64,000 nt of DNA, from contig NZ_JAINRC010000003.1 in the NCBI RefSeq assembly GCF_020400655.1, positions 62,001 through 126,000 on the forward strand. Direction: 5' to 3'. Shown here piece by piece: positions 43,163 to 55,989 of the stretch (within the stretch, counting starts at the first letter, position 1; every line of letters begins with the position of its first letter). The position numbers were made by a program, and so were the translations under genes. Origin of the DNA: Streptomyces spinosus. Lineage in GTDB: Bacteria; Actinomycetota; Actinomycetes; Streptomycetales; Streptomycetaceae. The notes under the pieces were generated by a model. The model did no database searches. It worked only from the letters and a program-made list of their open reading frames with translations, and was not told the DNA's origin.

Positions 43163-43330
43163 CCCCGTACCGTCGTCGTGACCGGCACCGGTGCCGGCCG
43201 CCACCGCGCGCGTTCGCCGAGGAGGGCGCCCGGGACCGTCGTACGGGCCGCGCCGGAGCGGTACGGCCGGATCGACGCGCTCGTCGGCGACGCGGCCGTC
43301 GTCACCGCGGACTTGGCGCGCGGCTACGCG
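43163..43330 (+). pseudogene. Frameshifted SDR remnant
   Basis: The plus strand reads RTVVVTGTGAG (SDR cofactor loop) at about 43166, then loses frame. RAFAEEGAR (the conserved helix after the loop) appears in another frame near 43205. Returning to the first frame, ERYGRIDALVGDAAVV (SDR N-N-A-G region with N-N to G-D change) appears near 43258-43305. A deletion between these blocks removes about 50 residues. No complete ORF results. It is a relic of a short-chain dehydrogenase. Confidence 0.55.
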
Positions 43331-43498
43331 CCGACCCGGACGTCCGTACCGGTGGCGTACGCGCGGCAGCCGTCGGCGGCACGCACGGACGTGATCAGGC
43401 CCTGCCGCTCACAGTGGCGCAGGGCGCGCGGTGCCCTCCCGGTGGCCTCCGCCGGCTCACCGATCCGCACGCGCGCCCCGTCCCCCGTACTCCCGCCG

Positions 43499-47029
<3,531 letters not shown>

Positions 47030-47266
47030 GGAGGGGCTTTCCGTCCAGGGGGTCGGCAACACGAAGGGCCCGACTCGTGCGACGGGCCGGGGCTGTCCAG
47101 CGTACGACGGTGTGGGCGAGGGTGCGGGGGGCTGTGGACAACGGCGGGCGTGCGGACAGCGCGGAAACCCGGTGCCGGGAAGTCCCCCAGGACTCCCCGG
47201 CACCGGGTCCGCCCGCCGCAACCCCCGTGTGCGGTGGCCGTCGGCCCAGCCCGTCCGGCTGGTGCG

Positions 47267-49849
47267 CTACTCGGTCGCGATGGCGTTCAGGACGTTCATG
47301 CGGCCCGCGCGGAACGCCGGGATCAGCGCGGCGAACAGGCCCACGAAGGCCGAGCCGACGAAGACGCCGGTGATCGTCGGCCAGGGGATCTCCAGGACGT
47401 TCAGGCCCTCCAGGGCGAGGAGCTTCTGGGCGGTCGCGCCCCAGCCCATGCCGAGCCCGAGGCCGAGCAGGGCGCCGAAGACGGCGATCACCACGGACTC
47501 CAGGCGGATCATGCGGCGCAGCTGGCGGCGGGAGAGACCGATGGCCCGCATGAGGCCGATCTCCCGGGTCCGCTCGACCACCGACAGGGCCAGGGTGTTC
47601 ACCACACCGAGGACCGCGACGATGATCGCGAGGGCCAGCAGGCCGTAGATCATGTTCAGCAGCTGGCCGATCTGGTCCTTCAGCGCCTTCTTGTAGTCGG
47701 TCTGGTCGCGCACGGTCAGCGCCGGGTCGTCGCGCAGTGCCGACTTCAGCGCCTTGTAGGCGGCGGCTTCCTGCCCGTCCTTGGCGGTGGCGAACATCAG
47801 CTGGTCGAGGGGCATGCGGTCGGCCGGGACGTACCTGGCGGCGGTGGCGATGGAGACGTACATCGCGCCCTTGTCGACGACGACCTCGTCGCTGGTGATC
47901 GCGCGGACCGTCAGCTTCGCCGTGCGGCCGCCCTCGAAGTGGACGGCGACCGTGGAGCCGAGCTTGATGCCGTGGTCCTTGGCGAAGCCCTCGAAGACGG
48001 ACATCGAGTCGGGCTTGTAGGCGTCGGCGAGGTCGCCGGCGACGGTCTTGGTGCGCAGGTCCTGCACGTAGGTCGCGTCGGCCGCGTTGATGGTCTCCTT
48101 CTTGGCGACCCGGCCGTCCGGCGTGGTCAGGGACGCGTCCAGGAGCTTGTACTCGGTGACCCGCTCCAGGCCGGGCGTGTCCTTGATCTTCTGCACCATC
48201 TGGGGCTTGATCAGGTTGTACTCCTGCTCGCCCTGGATGATGAAGTCGGTGCCCACGGTCTTGTCCAGCTGGTCGGTGGCCGAGGCCACCATGGAGGAGC
48301 CGACCACCGACAGGCAGGCGACCAGGGCGAGGCCGATCATCAGGGCGGCGCCGGTGGCGCCGGTGCGGCGCGGGTTGCGCAGCGCGTTGCGTTCGGCCAT
48401 GCGGCCCACGGGTCCGAAGACCCGCAGGATGACGGCGCCGAGGACGCGGACCAGTCCGGCGGCGAGCAGCGGGCCGATGACGACGAAGCCGATGAGCGTG
48501 GCCACCACGCCCAGACCCAGCCAGCCCGAGCCGGTCTTGGCCTGGTCGGCGGTGGCGGCGGTGTACAGGCACCAGCCGCCGGCGCCGGTCAGGAGCAGAC
48601 CGGTCACGGCCCGGACGGCACCGGCCCTGGCGTCGGCCGGGGCGCCCGCGTCGCGCAGGGCGGCCATCGGGGAGACCTTGCCGGCGCGCCGGGCGGGCAG
48701 GTAGGCGGCGAGGACGGTGACGACCACGCCGAGGAGCAGGCCGATCGCGGGGGTGGTCCAGGCGACGGTGAGGTCGTCGGTGGACAGTTTCATGCCGATC
48801 CGGCCCATGAGTTCCATCAGGCCGATCGCGATGCCGACGCCCGCGCCGACGCCGAGCACCGAGCCGAGGACGCCGAGCAGCAGCGCTTCGAGCAGCACGG
48901 AGCGGTTGACCTGCTTGCGGGAGGAGCCGATGGCGCGCAGCAGGCCGATCTCGCGGGTGCGCTGGGCGACCAGCATGGAGAAGGTGTTGATGATCAGGAA
49001 GATGCCGACGAGGAAGGCGATCCCGGCGAAGCCGAGCATCGCGTACTTCATGACGTTCAGGAAGCTCTGGACGTCCTTCTGGTTGGCGTCGGCGACCTCC
49101 TTGGCGGTCTGCACCTTGTAGCCGTGCCCGAGGACGGCGGTGACGTTCTTCTTCAGCTGCGCGTCGGTGACGCCCTTGGCGGCCATGACGTTGACGTCGG
49201 TGTAGACGCCGGTGCGGCCGAGGAGGGCCTGCTGGGCGGTCTTCGTGTCCAGGTAGAAGATCGCCGCGCCGGGGTTGGTGACCTTGAAGGCGGCGATGCC
49301 GGACACGCGCGCGTGGTGCGTGCCGACGGCCGTGATCACGCCGATCTCGTCGCCGAGCTTGAGGTGGTGCTTGCCGGCGGTGTCGGCGTCGACCATCACC
49401 TGGTCCGGGCCCTTGGGCGCGGCACCGGAGGTGATCTCCATGGTGCGGGCGTCGTTGCCGTTCCAGCTGCCGACGATGGTGGGCGCGCCGCTGGTGGGCG
49501 ACAGCTTGTCCTTGTCGGCGTCGATGACGGTGACCGCGGTGGAGAACACCGTGCCCTCGGCGGACCGGACGCCCCGGGCCCCGCGGACCTCGCCGACCAC
49601 GGAGGCGGGCAGCACGGGCGGCTTGCCGGTGCGGGAGGTGGTCTCCCCGGTGTCGGAGGAGCCCTCGGCGCTGACCTGGACGTCGGAGGACGTGGCCTGG
49701 AAGAGCTTGTCGAAGGTGGTGTTCATGGTGTCGGTGAACACGAGCGTGCCGCACACGAACGCCACCGACAGCAGGACCGCGATCGCCGACAGCGCCATGC
49801 GGCCCTTGTGCGCGAGGAAGTTGCGCATCGAGGTCTTCAGCACGGTCAT
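47267..49849 (-). CDS. ABC transporter permease, FtsX/MacB fold
   Basis: 860 residues from ATG 49849 overlapping the ATPase stop (ATGA). It has the same ten-helix duplicated plan as the product of 17436-19964: N-terminal helix (LSAIAVLLSVAFVCGTLVFTD in outline), a large external domain, helix triplet with MLVAQRTREIGLLRAIGSSRKQ (in outline), two more helices, a second external domain, and a terminal triplet with VVERTREIGLMRAIGLSRRQLR (in outline). The external domains differ from those of the first system, so the cargo probably differs too. Confidence 0.93.
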   Translation of the reverse strand: MTVLKTSMRNFLAHKGRMALSAIAVLLSVAFVCGTLVFTDTMNTTFDKLFQATSSDVQVSAEGSSDTGETTSRTGKPPVLPASVVGEVRGARGVRSAEGTVFSTAVTVIDADKDKLSPTSGAPTIVGSWNGNDARTMEITSGAAPKGPDQVMVDADTAGKHHLKLGDEIGVITAVGTHHARVSGIAAFKVTNPGAAIFYLDTKTAQQALLGRTGVYTDVNVMAAKGVTDAQLKKNVTAVLGHGYKVQTAKEVADANQKDVQSFLNVMKYAMLGFAGIAFLVGIFLIINTFSMLVAQRTREIGLLRAIGSSRKQVNRSVLLEALLLGVLGSVLGVGAGVGIAIGLMELMGRIGMKLSTDDLTVAWTTPAIGLLLGVVVTVLAAYLPARRAGKVSPMAALRDAGAPADARAGAVRAVTGLLLTGAGGWCLYTAATADQAKTGSGWLGLGVVATLIGFVVIGPLLAAGLVRVLGAVILRVFGPVGRMAERNALRNPRRTGATGAALMIGLALVACLSVVGSSMVASATDQLDKTVGTDFIIQGEQEYNLIKPQMVQKIKDTPGLERVTEYKLLDASLTTPDGRVAKKETINAADATYVQDLRTKTVAGDLADAYKPDSMSVFEGFAKDHGIKLGSTVAVHFEGGRTAKLTVRAITSDEVVVDKGAMYVSIATAARYVPADRMPLDQLMFATAKDGQEAAAYKALKSALRDDPALTVRDQTDYKKALKDQIGQLLNMIYGLLALAIIVAVLGVVNTLALSVVERTREIGLMRAIGLSRRQLRRMIRLESVVIAVFGALLGLGLGMGWGATAQKLLALEGLNVLEIPWPTITGVFVGSAFVGLFAALIPAFRAGRMNVLNAIATE

Positions 49850-50634
49850 GACGTGCGCCCCCGGGCGTCGAAGTCCTTCATGCGGTCCAGGACCTGTTCG
49901 GCCGTCGGCTGGTACATCTCGTCGACGATCCGGCCGTCGGCGAGGTAGAGCACGCGGTCGGCGTAGGAGGCGGCCACGGGGTCGTGGGTGACCATGACGA
50001 TGGTCTGGCCGAGTTCGTCCACCGAGCGGCGCAGGAAGCCCAGGACTTCGGCTCCCGCGCGCGAGTCGAGGTTCCCGGTCGGCTCGTCCCCGAAGATGAT
50101 CTCCGGGCGGGCGGCGAGCGCGCGGGCCACGGCGACGCGCTGCTGCTGGCCGCCGGAGAGCTGGGTGGGCCGGTGCTTGAGGCGCCCGGCGAGCCCGACG
50201 GTCTCCACCACGCGGTCCAGCCAGGCCCGGTCGGGCTTGCGGCCGGCGATGTCCATGGGCAGCGTGATGTTCTCGATCGCGTTCAGCGTCGGCAGCAGGT
50301 TGAACGCCTGGAAGATGAAGCCGATCCGGTCCCGGCGCAGCTGGGTAAGCTTCTTGTCCTTCAGGCCGGTGATCTCGGTCTCGTCGAGGTGGATCTGACC
50401 GCTCGTCACGGTGTCCAGGCCGGCCAGGCAGTGCATCAGGGTGGACTTGCCGGACCCGGAGGGGCCCATGATCGCGGTGAACTGACCGCGGGCGATGTCC
50501 ACGTCGACGTGGTCCAGGGCGACGACACGGGTCTCGCCCGACCCGTACGCCTTCACGACCTGCCGCGCCCGCGCGGCAACGGCCGTACGCCCTCCAGTGC
50601 CCCCGTGCCTGGGAATGGTCACAGCCGATGTCAC
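49846..50634 (-). CDS. ABC transporter ATP-binding protein (LolD/MacB type)
   Basis: 262 residues from GTG 50634 with AGGAGA nine bases upstream. Motifs: Walker A GPSGSGKST, FIFQAFNLLPTLN, LSGGQQQRVAVARAL, IIFGDEPTGNLD, MVTHD. It is closely similar to the ATPase at 16666-17436, with identical runs in the AFNLLPTL, LPMDIAGRKPD and signature regions, so the two loci are paralogous. A gene-free promoter region of about 450 bases lies upstream. In both systems the ATPase gene is first and the permease second. Confidence 0.95.
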   Translation of the reverse strand: MTSAVTIPRHGGTGGRTAVAARARQVVKAYGSGETRVVALDHVDVDIARGQFTAIMGPSGSGKSTLMHCLAGLDTVTSGQIHLDETEITGLKDKKLTQLRRDRIGFIFQAFNLLPTLNAIENITLPMDIAGRKPDRAWLDRVVETVGLAGRLKHRPTQLSGGQQQRVAVARALAARPEIIFGDEPTGNLDSRAGAEVLGFLRRSVDELGQTIVMVTHDPVAASYADRVLYLADGRIVDEMYQPTAEQVLDRMKDFDARGRTS

Positions 50635-51080
50635 GGTATGTCTCCTATGTCGGTTGACAGGTCGTGGTCGATGCCCCGGTGTTCCGGGCGTCGTCCTGGA
50701 TTGACGTCGATGAGTCTCGCGGTCGGCGCGGGTGTCGCGCGCTGGTGCGGGGCCCCGTCTTTCCCGGGGGTAATCCCCACCCCCGCGGGTGCGGTCCGCC
50801 GCCCCCCAGCGGCGTAAAGCCAGGTTAAGGAACACCCCCGGCCGGTCTCGTCCTCCGCCGGGACGAACCCTCCCCGAGCCGTAGTACGGAGGAACCCCTA
50901 GGGGTCCTCCACCGCCGGGTGGAGCCGTTCTCGGGGTCGCCTCCACCCTTCGGTGCGCACCGCCTCCACCCTTCCGCCGCGTCAGGGTCGAGCGCCGCCC
51001 GCCATGGGAGGCTGTCGTCCCGGTGGTATGTGCAGGGGACACGGGGCAGCGTCCGACAGGACACACGGGAGGGGTGTGCG
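50635..51080. other. Intergenic region between divergent ABC and MFS genes
   Basis: 446 bases with no gene. Notable are ACCCCTAGGGGT, a perfect 12-bp palindrome (50894-50905); GGGGGTAATCCCCACCCCCG (50767-50786); and CCTCCACCCTTC repeated at about 50940 and 50966. The two divergent promoters must lie here. Confidence 0.5.
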
Positions 51081-52577
51081 GTGGGAAGTACGACACCGGC
51101 GATACGCGGCGGAGCCGGCCGGCGCCAGGACACGCGGCGGCGCGGCGCGGTGGTCGCCGCGCTCATGCTGGCGATGGCACTGGCCGCGCTCGACTCCACC
51201 GTCGTCTCCACGGCCGTACCGCAGATCGTCGGCGACCTCGGCGGGTTCTCCGTCTTCTCGTGGCTGTTCTCCGGCTATCTGCTGGCCGTCACCGTGACGC
51301 TGCCCGTGTACGGCAAGCTGTCCGACACCTTCGGCCGCAAGCCGGTGCTGGTGGTGGGCGCGGCCGTGTTCCTGCTCGGCTCGCTGCTGTGCGCGGCGGC
51401 CTGGAACATGGGGGCGCTGATCGCGTTCCGGATCGTGCAGGGCCTGGGCGGCGGGGCGTTGCAGGGCACGGTGCAGACGCTGGCCGCCGACCTGTACCCG
51501 CTGGCGGAGCGCCCGAAGATCCAGTCCAGGCTCTCCACGGTGTGGGCGGTCTCCGCGGTCGCCGGCCCCGGGCTCGGCGGGGTGCTCGCCGCCTACGCCG
51601 ACTGGCGCTGGATCTTCCTGGTGAACCTGCCGATCGGCGCCGCCGCCCTGTGGCTGATCGTCCGTCACCTGCACGAGCCGGAGCGGGCGGAGGCGCGCCC
51701 CGCGCGCGTGGACTGGGCCGGGGCGCTCGCGGTGTTCGCGTGCGGCGGGGTGCTGCTGACCGCGCTGGTGCAGGGCGGGGTGGCGTGGCCGTGGCTGTCG
51801 GCGCCGTCGCTGGCCCTTGCCGGCACGGGCCTCGCGCTGGTCGCCGTGGTGGTGTGGGTGGAGCGGCGGGCCGCTGCGCCCATCATCCCGGGCTGGGTGT
51901 GGCGGCGCCGGACGATCGCGGCCGTCAACCTGGCGCTGGGCGCGCTGGGGCTGCTGATGGTGGCGCCGAGCGTGTTCCTGCCGACGTACGCGCAGTCGGT
52001 GCTCGGGCTCGCGCCGGTGGCCGCCGGGTTCGTGCTGTCGGTGTGGACGCTGAGCTGGCCGGTGTCGGCGGCGCTCAGCCAGCACGTGTACCGGCGGATC
52101 GGCTTCCGGGACACCGCGCTGCTTGGCATCGGCCTGGCGGCGCTGATCCTGTTCGCGTTCCCGTTCCTGCCCTATCCGGGGTCGTGGTGGCAGCCGGCGC
52201 TGCTGATGCTGCTGCTGGGCGGAGCGCTGGGGCTCTTCCAGCTGCCGCTGATCGTCGGGGTGCAGTCGACCGTGGGCTGGTCGGAGCGGGGCACCACGAC
52301 GGCGTCGGTGCTGTTCTGCCGGCAGACCGGCCAGACCCTGGGCGCGTCCCTGTTCGGCGCCGTCGCCAACGGCGTGCTGGCCGCGCGGCTCGGCGGAGCC
52401 GGCGACCTGGACTCCGTCACGCGCGCGCTGGACGACGGTACGGCTGCCGAGGCGACCCGGCGGGCCATCGCCGGCGCGGTCCACGCGGTCTACCTCGGCG
52501 CGGCGGTCGCGGCGGCCCTCGCCTTCGTGGTGCTGCTGGTGGTGGCGCCCCGCCGGTTCCCCGTGCTCGAGGACTGA
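51081..52577 (+). CDS. MFS drug-efflux transporter (DHA2 type)
   Basis: 498 residues from GTG 51081 with GGGAGGGG seven bases upstream. About 14 membrane helices. The DHA2 motif A G-x-L-x-D-x-x-G-R-K-(P/x) appears as YGKLSDTFGRKPVLVV (about 75), and the N-terminal helix has LDSTVVSTAVPQIVGDLGG (motif D1, in outline). Motif C-type GPGLGGVLAAYADWRWIFLVNLPIG (in outline) is in helix 5. It is likely a proton-driven multidrug exporter. No regulator gene is adjacent. It is transcribed away from the ABC system. Confidence 0.93.
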   Translation: MGSTTPAIRGGAGRRQDTRRRGAVVAALMLAMALAALDSTVVSTAVPQIVGDLGGFSVFSWLFSGYLLAVTVTLPVYGKLSDTFGRKPVLVVGAAVFLLGSLLCAAAWNMGALIAFRIVQGLGGGALQGTVQTLAADLYPLAERPKIQSRLSTVWAVSAVAGPGLGGVLAAYADWRWIFLVNLPIGAAALWLIVRHLHEPERAEARPARVDWAGALAVFACGGVLLTALVQGGVAWPWLSAPSLALAGTGLALVAVVVWVERRAAAPIIPGWVWRRRTIAAVNLALGALGLLMVAPSVFLPTYAQSVLGLAPVAAGFVLSVWTLSWPVSAALSQHVYRRIGFRDTALLGIGLAALILFAFPFLPYPGSWWQPALLMLLLGGALGLFQLPLIVGVQSTVGWSERGTTTASVLFCRQTGQTLGASLFGAVANGVLAARLGGAGDLDSVTRALDDGTAAEATRRAIAGAVHAVYLGAAVAAALAFVVLLVVAPRRFPVLED

Positions 52578-52763
52578 ACCCGGGCGGGTCAACGCGGGTA
52601 GAACCCCAGATGGCACCCGTTGTCCCGGGGAAAGCGCATACCGACCGGCCAGTTTGGTGAAAACGCCGCGCGGCCCGCGACGCGCGAGTAGCGTGCGTGG
52701 CTCAGCTCCCCCACCTCCCTGCGGTCCGCCGCCACGGACCCGAGCCACGCAAGGAGCCCCGGG

Positions 52764-53207
52764 ATGTCCCACGACCCGCCGCACCCCTCGTACTCACCGC
52801 GTCCGCCCGAGCCGTCGTACCCGGCGCCGCCGACCTACCCCTGGCAGCCGCCCGCGCCGCCCGAACCGGCGCGTCCGGTCCGCCGGGCGCCGCGCGCGCC
52901 CCTCGGCCGCCACAGCGACCTGCGCCTGCTGCGCAGCGCCTACCGCTGGCAGCGGCGCACCGCCACGCTCACCGCGCTGGGCTACTTCACGCTGTTCCTG
53001 GTCCTGTCCGCGTACGCGCCCGGCGTCATGACCCGCACGGTCGCCGACGGCATCCCCGCCGGGCTGGTGCTCGCCCTGCTGCAACTCCCCGTCACCTGGC
53101 TGGCGATCGCCCTGTACGAGCACACCGCGCGCCGGTACGTCGACCCGCTCGCCGACCGCATCCGCAGGCACGCCGAACTCGACGCGCGGCGCGGAGCGGC
53201 CCGGTGA
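52764..53207 (+). CDS. DUF485 membrane protein
   Basis: 147 residues with AAGGAG at 52751-52756 and ATG 52764. The N-terminal 45 residues are proline-rich (PPEPSYPAPPTYPWQPPAPP in outline). Two membrane helices follow (about 68-86 and 96-115), with the DUF485 signature LLRSAYRWQRRTATLTALGYFTLFLVLSAYAP (outline). Its stop overlaps the symporter GTG by four bases (GTGA). In many bacteria the DUF485 gene (yjcH) precedes the acetate symporter actP; the same pairing is seen here. Confidence 0.92.
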   Translation: MSHDPPHPSYSPRPPEPSYPAPPTYPWQPPAPPEPARPVRRAPRAPLGRHSDLRLLRSAYRWQRRTATLTALGYFTLFLVLSAYAPGVMTRTVADGIPAGLVLALLQLPVTWLAIALYEHTARRYVDPLADRIRRHAELDARRGAAR

Positions 53208-54838
53208 CGGCCGCCGCCGGTGCGGCGTCCACCGGCTTCAGCGACTCCGCGCAGACCATGTCGCTGGTGGCCTTCTCCACCGCCGCCACCGTGACCCTGC
53301 TGCTGTGCGTGATGACCGGCCCCGACCGCGACGACCTGGACGAGTTCTACACCGGTTACGGCTCCCTGTCCCCGCTGCGCAACGGCCTCGCCATCGCCGG
53401 CGACTACATCTCCGCCGCCACCGTCCTCGGCACCGGCGGGGTGATCGCCCTGTGCGGCTACGACGGAGTCGTCCTCGCCCTCAGCACGGCCCTGTCGCTG
53501 ATGCTGCTGATGTTCCTGCTGGCCGAACCCCTGCGCAACGCGGGCCGGTTCACCATGGGCGACGCCCTCGCCCGCCGGCTGCCGGGGCGCTGCGTACGGA
53601 TCACGGCCTGCGCGGTGACCATCGCCGCGCTGCTGCCGCTGATGCTCGTCCAACTGGCCGGAACCGGACAGCTGATGGCCTTCATCCTCGGCTTCACCAA
53701 CGAGTCCCTGAAGACCGGATGCGTCGTCGGCCTCGGCCTGCTCATGATCGCCTACGCGGCGATCGGCGGCATGAAGGGCACCGCGCTCATCCAGATCCTG
53801 AAGATCGTGCTGCTGGTCGGCTCGGGCGCCGTACTCGCCCTCCTGGTCCTGCGCCGCTTCGACTGGGACCCGGGCGCCCTGTTCACCGCCGCCGCACGGC
53901 AGAGCGGCGCCGGGCCGGACTTCCTGCGCTCCGGGCTGGAGTTCGGCACCAGCCCCAGGGGCCGCGTCGACATGATCGCCTCACAGCTGACCGTCGTCCT
54001 CGGCGGCGCCTGCCTGCCGCACATCACCATGCGCATGTACACCGCCTCCAGCGCCCGCCAGGTGCGCCGCTCGATGTCCTGGGCGGTCAGCCTGGTCGCC
54101 CTGTTCGTCGTCGTCATCACGGTGGTCGGGTTCGGCGCCACGGCCCTGCTCGGGCGTGAGGCGATCGCCACGGCCGACCCGCAGGGCAACACGGCGTACC
54201 TGATGGGCTCGCGCGCGGTGTTCGGCGCCGACGTGTCGACGGCGGAGAGCCTGCTGTTCACCCTGGTCACCACCGCGCTCTTCCTGACCCTGCTCGCCTC
54301 CGTGGCCGGGATGATCCTCGCCTGCGCCAACTCCCTCGCGCACGACGTGTTCGCCGCCCGGGTGCAGGAGATGCCGGCCCGCCGCGAGATGACCCTGGCC
54401 CGCGTCTCGGCGCTCGCCACGGGGGTGCCGACGATCCTGCTCGCCACCCTGGTGCAGCACCACAGCCTGCAACCCCTGGTCACGCTCTCCTTCTGCCTGG
54501 GCGCCTCCGCCCTCGCCCCCGCCCTGGTCTACGGCCTCTTCTGGCGCCGCTACACCCGCGGCGGGCTGCTGGGCACGCTGATCGGGGGCTCGCTGACCGT
54601 GCTGCTGCTCATGCCGGGCACCAACCTCGTCTCCGGATCGCCCGTCTCGGCCTTCCCCGGCGCCGACTTCAACTGGTTCCCGTTCACCACCACCGGCATC
54701 GTCTCCATCCCGGCCGGCTTCTTCTTCGGCTGGCTCGGCACGGTGCTGTCGGGCCGCGCGAAGGCGGAGCTGCAACGGCACCAGTACGAGGCGGTGGAGG
54801 GCTGGATCCTGGCGGGCGCGGTACGCAAGGGAAGGTGA
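53204..54838 (+). CDS. Solute:sodium symporter, ActP/MctC-like
   Basis: 544 residues from GTG 53204 overlapping the DUF485 stop. About 13 membrane helices of the SSS (LeuT) fold: LRNGLAIAGDYISAATVLGTGG (in outline, first SSS signature with S-A-A), AYAAIGGMKGTALIQILKIVLLVGSG (in outline), LGGACLPHITMRMYTASSARQVRRSM (in outline) and the C-terminal TTTGIVSIPAGFFFGWLGT. Together with DUF485 this is probably a monocarboxylate (acetate/pyruvate) uptake system. Substrate by homology only. Confidence 0.9.
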   Translation: MTAAAGAASTGFSDSAQTMSLVAFSTAATVTLLLCVMTGPDRDDLDEFYTGYGSLSPLRNGLAIAGDYISAATVLGTGGVIALCGYDGVVLALSTALSLMLLMFLLAEPLRNAGRFTMGDALARRLPGRCVRITACAVTIAALLPLMLVQLAGTGQLMAFILGFTNESLKTGCVVGLGLLMIAYAAIGGMKGTALIQILKIVLLVGSGAVLALLVLRRFDWDPGALFTAAARQSGAGPDFLRSGLEFGTSPRGRVDMIASQLTVVLGGACLPHITMRMYTASSARQVRRSMSWAVSLVALFVVVITVVGFGATALLGREAIATADPQGNTAYLMGSRAVFGADVSTAESLLFTLVTTALFLTLLASVAGMILACANSLAHDVFAARVQEMPARREMTLARVSALATGVPTILLATLVQHHSLQPLVTLSFCLGASALAPALVYGLFWRRYTRGGLLGTLIGGSLTVLLLMPGTNLVSGSPVSAFPGADFNWFPFTTTGIVSIPAGFFFGWLGTVLSGRAKAELQRHQYEAVEGWILAGAVRKGR

Positions 54839-54876
54839 CGACGGCGGCCGGCGCCCTCGCGCGCGCCGGCCCGCGG

Positions 54877-55764
54877 CTACTCCAGGACCACCCTGCCGGT
54901 CAGCGAGACCAGGGTCTCGCGCACGGAGTCCATGTGCGCCTGCATCTCGTCCCACAGCTCGCCGTGCTCGCGCAGTACCCGTTCCGTCTCCCCGGCGATG
55001 CGCTCCTCCTGAGCGCGCGCCTCGGCGATGATCTGCGCCGCGCGCGCGCTCGCCTCCTCCGGGGAACGGCGCTCGTACTCCTCGGCCTCCGCGAGGGCAC
55101 GCTCGGCCTCGGCCAGCTCGGCCTCGGCCCGGCTCGTCCGTTCGGCGTACCCGGCGTCCAGCTCCGCCATCCGGTCGGCCTCCTCCCGCTCGGCCCGGGC
55201 CCAGCGCGCGGCGAGCTTCTGGGACTGCTCGGCGAGCATGCCGTCGGTGCGCCGGCGCGCCTCGCGCAACTCCGCGAGCGCCTCCATGCGCCCCGACTTC
55301 ACCGCGCGCCGGGCACCCACGCGCATGCCCTCGGCCTCGGCCTCCACGGCGAGGAGCCACTGACGGGCGCGTTCGTCGGCCTCCGCGCGGACCGCGTCCG
55401 CCGCCTCCCGCGCCTCCCGCAGGACGCGCTCGGCGTCCGCCTCGGCCCGCGCGACCTCCTCCGCGGCCTCGCGCCGGGTGCGTTCCAGCAGGTCCGCCGC
55501 CTCGTCGAGCACGCACTGGTAGAGCTTGCGGGCACCCTCGCCGAGCGACTCGTACGTCTGCGGCGGGAGCTCGGCGACGGTCTCGCGCAGCAGCGCGGCC
55601 TCCGCCCCCATGTCCTTGGCGAGCACGGTCAGCCGGGCGGCGCGCTCCCAGGCGGCGTCCCGGTCCTCGGACAGCGCTTCCAGGAACGCCTCGACCTGGT
55701 CGGGACGGTAACCACGCCCCCGGACGGTCGCGAAGCCGTGCGGTGGCATCGATGCGCTGCTCAC
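54877..55764 (-). CDS. DivIVA-like coiled-coil protein
   Basis: 295 residues from GTG 55764. The N-terminus (PPHGFATVRGRGYRPDQVEAFL in outline) is a DivIVA-type membrane/lipid-binding and polar-targeting motif; positions 35-290 are almost continuous coiled coil rich in Ala, Glu and Arg (LREARRRTDGMLAEQSQKL, ARAAQIIAEARAQEERIAGE). Streptomycete relatives organise polar growth or the cytoskeleton. No transmembrane helix. It stands alone, convergent with the symporter and 225 bases from the toxin/immunity island. Confidence 0.85.
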   Translation of the reverse strand: MSSASMPPHGFATVRGRGYRPDQVEAFLEALSEDRDAAWERAARLTVLAKDMGAEAALLRETVAELPPQTYESLGEGARKLYQCVLDEAADLLERTRREAAEEVARAEADAERVLREAREAADAVRAEADERARQWLLAVEAEAEGMRVGARRAVKSGRMEALAELREARRRTDGMLAEQSQKLAARWARAEREEADRMAELDAGYAERTSRAEAELAEAERALAEAEEYERRSPEEASARAAQIIAEARAQEERIAGETERVLREHGELWDEMQAHMDSVRETLVSLTGRVVLE

Positions 55765-55927
55765 CCTGGGGACCCCTCTCCACCGGACCTGCACGACAGG
55801 ATGATTTCGTGCATATCTTTATGGATGGGAAGTAACGGTTCATAACGCGACACTCCGCACAACCGTCTCGCCACCGCCCCGAACGGCCCCCTCACGGACA
55901 CGCGTCGGCGCCCGCACCGACAACGCG

Positions 55928-55959
55928 TCGGGCCCCGCACGCGCGCGTGCGGGGCCCGA
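55928..55959 (-). terminator. Perfect 32-bp palindromic terminator
   Basis: A 32-base perfect palindrome folding as a 14-bp stem with a four-base loop, 31 bases after the stop of the big toxin/immunity-module gene. Confidence 0.85.
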
Positions 55960-55989
55960 ATCACACCCGGCGACCGGGCCACGGCCGGG

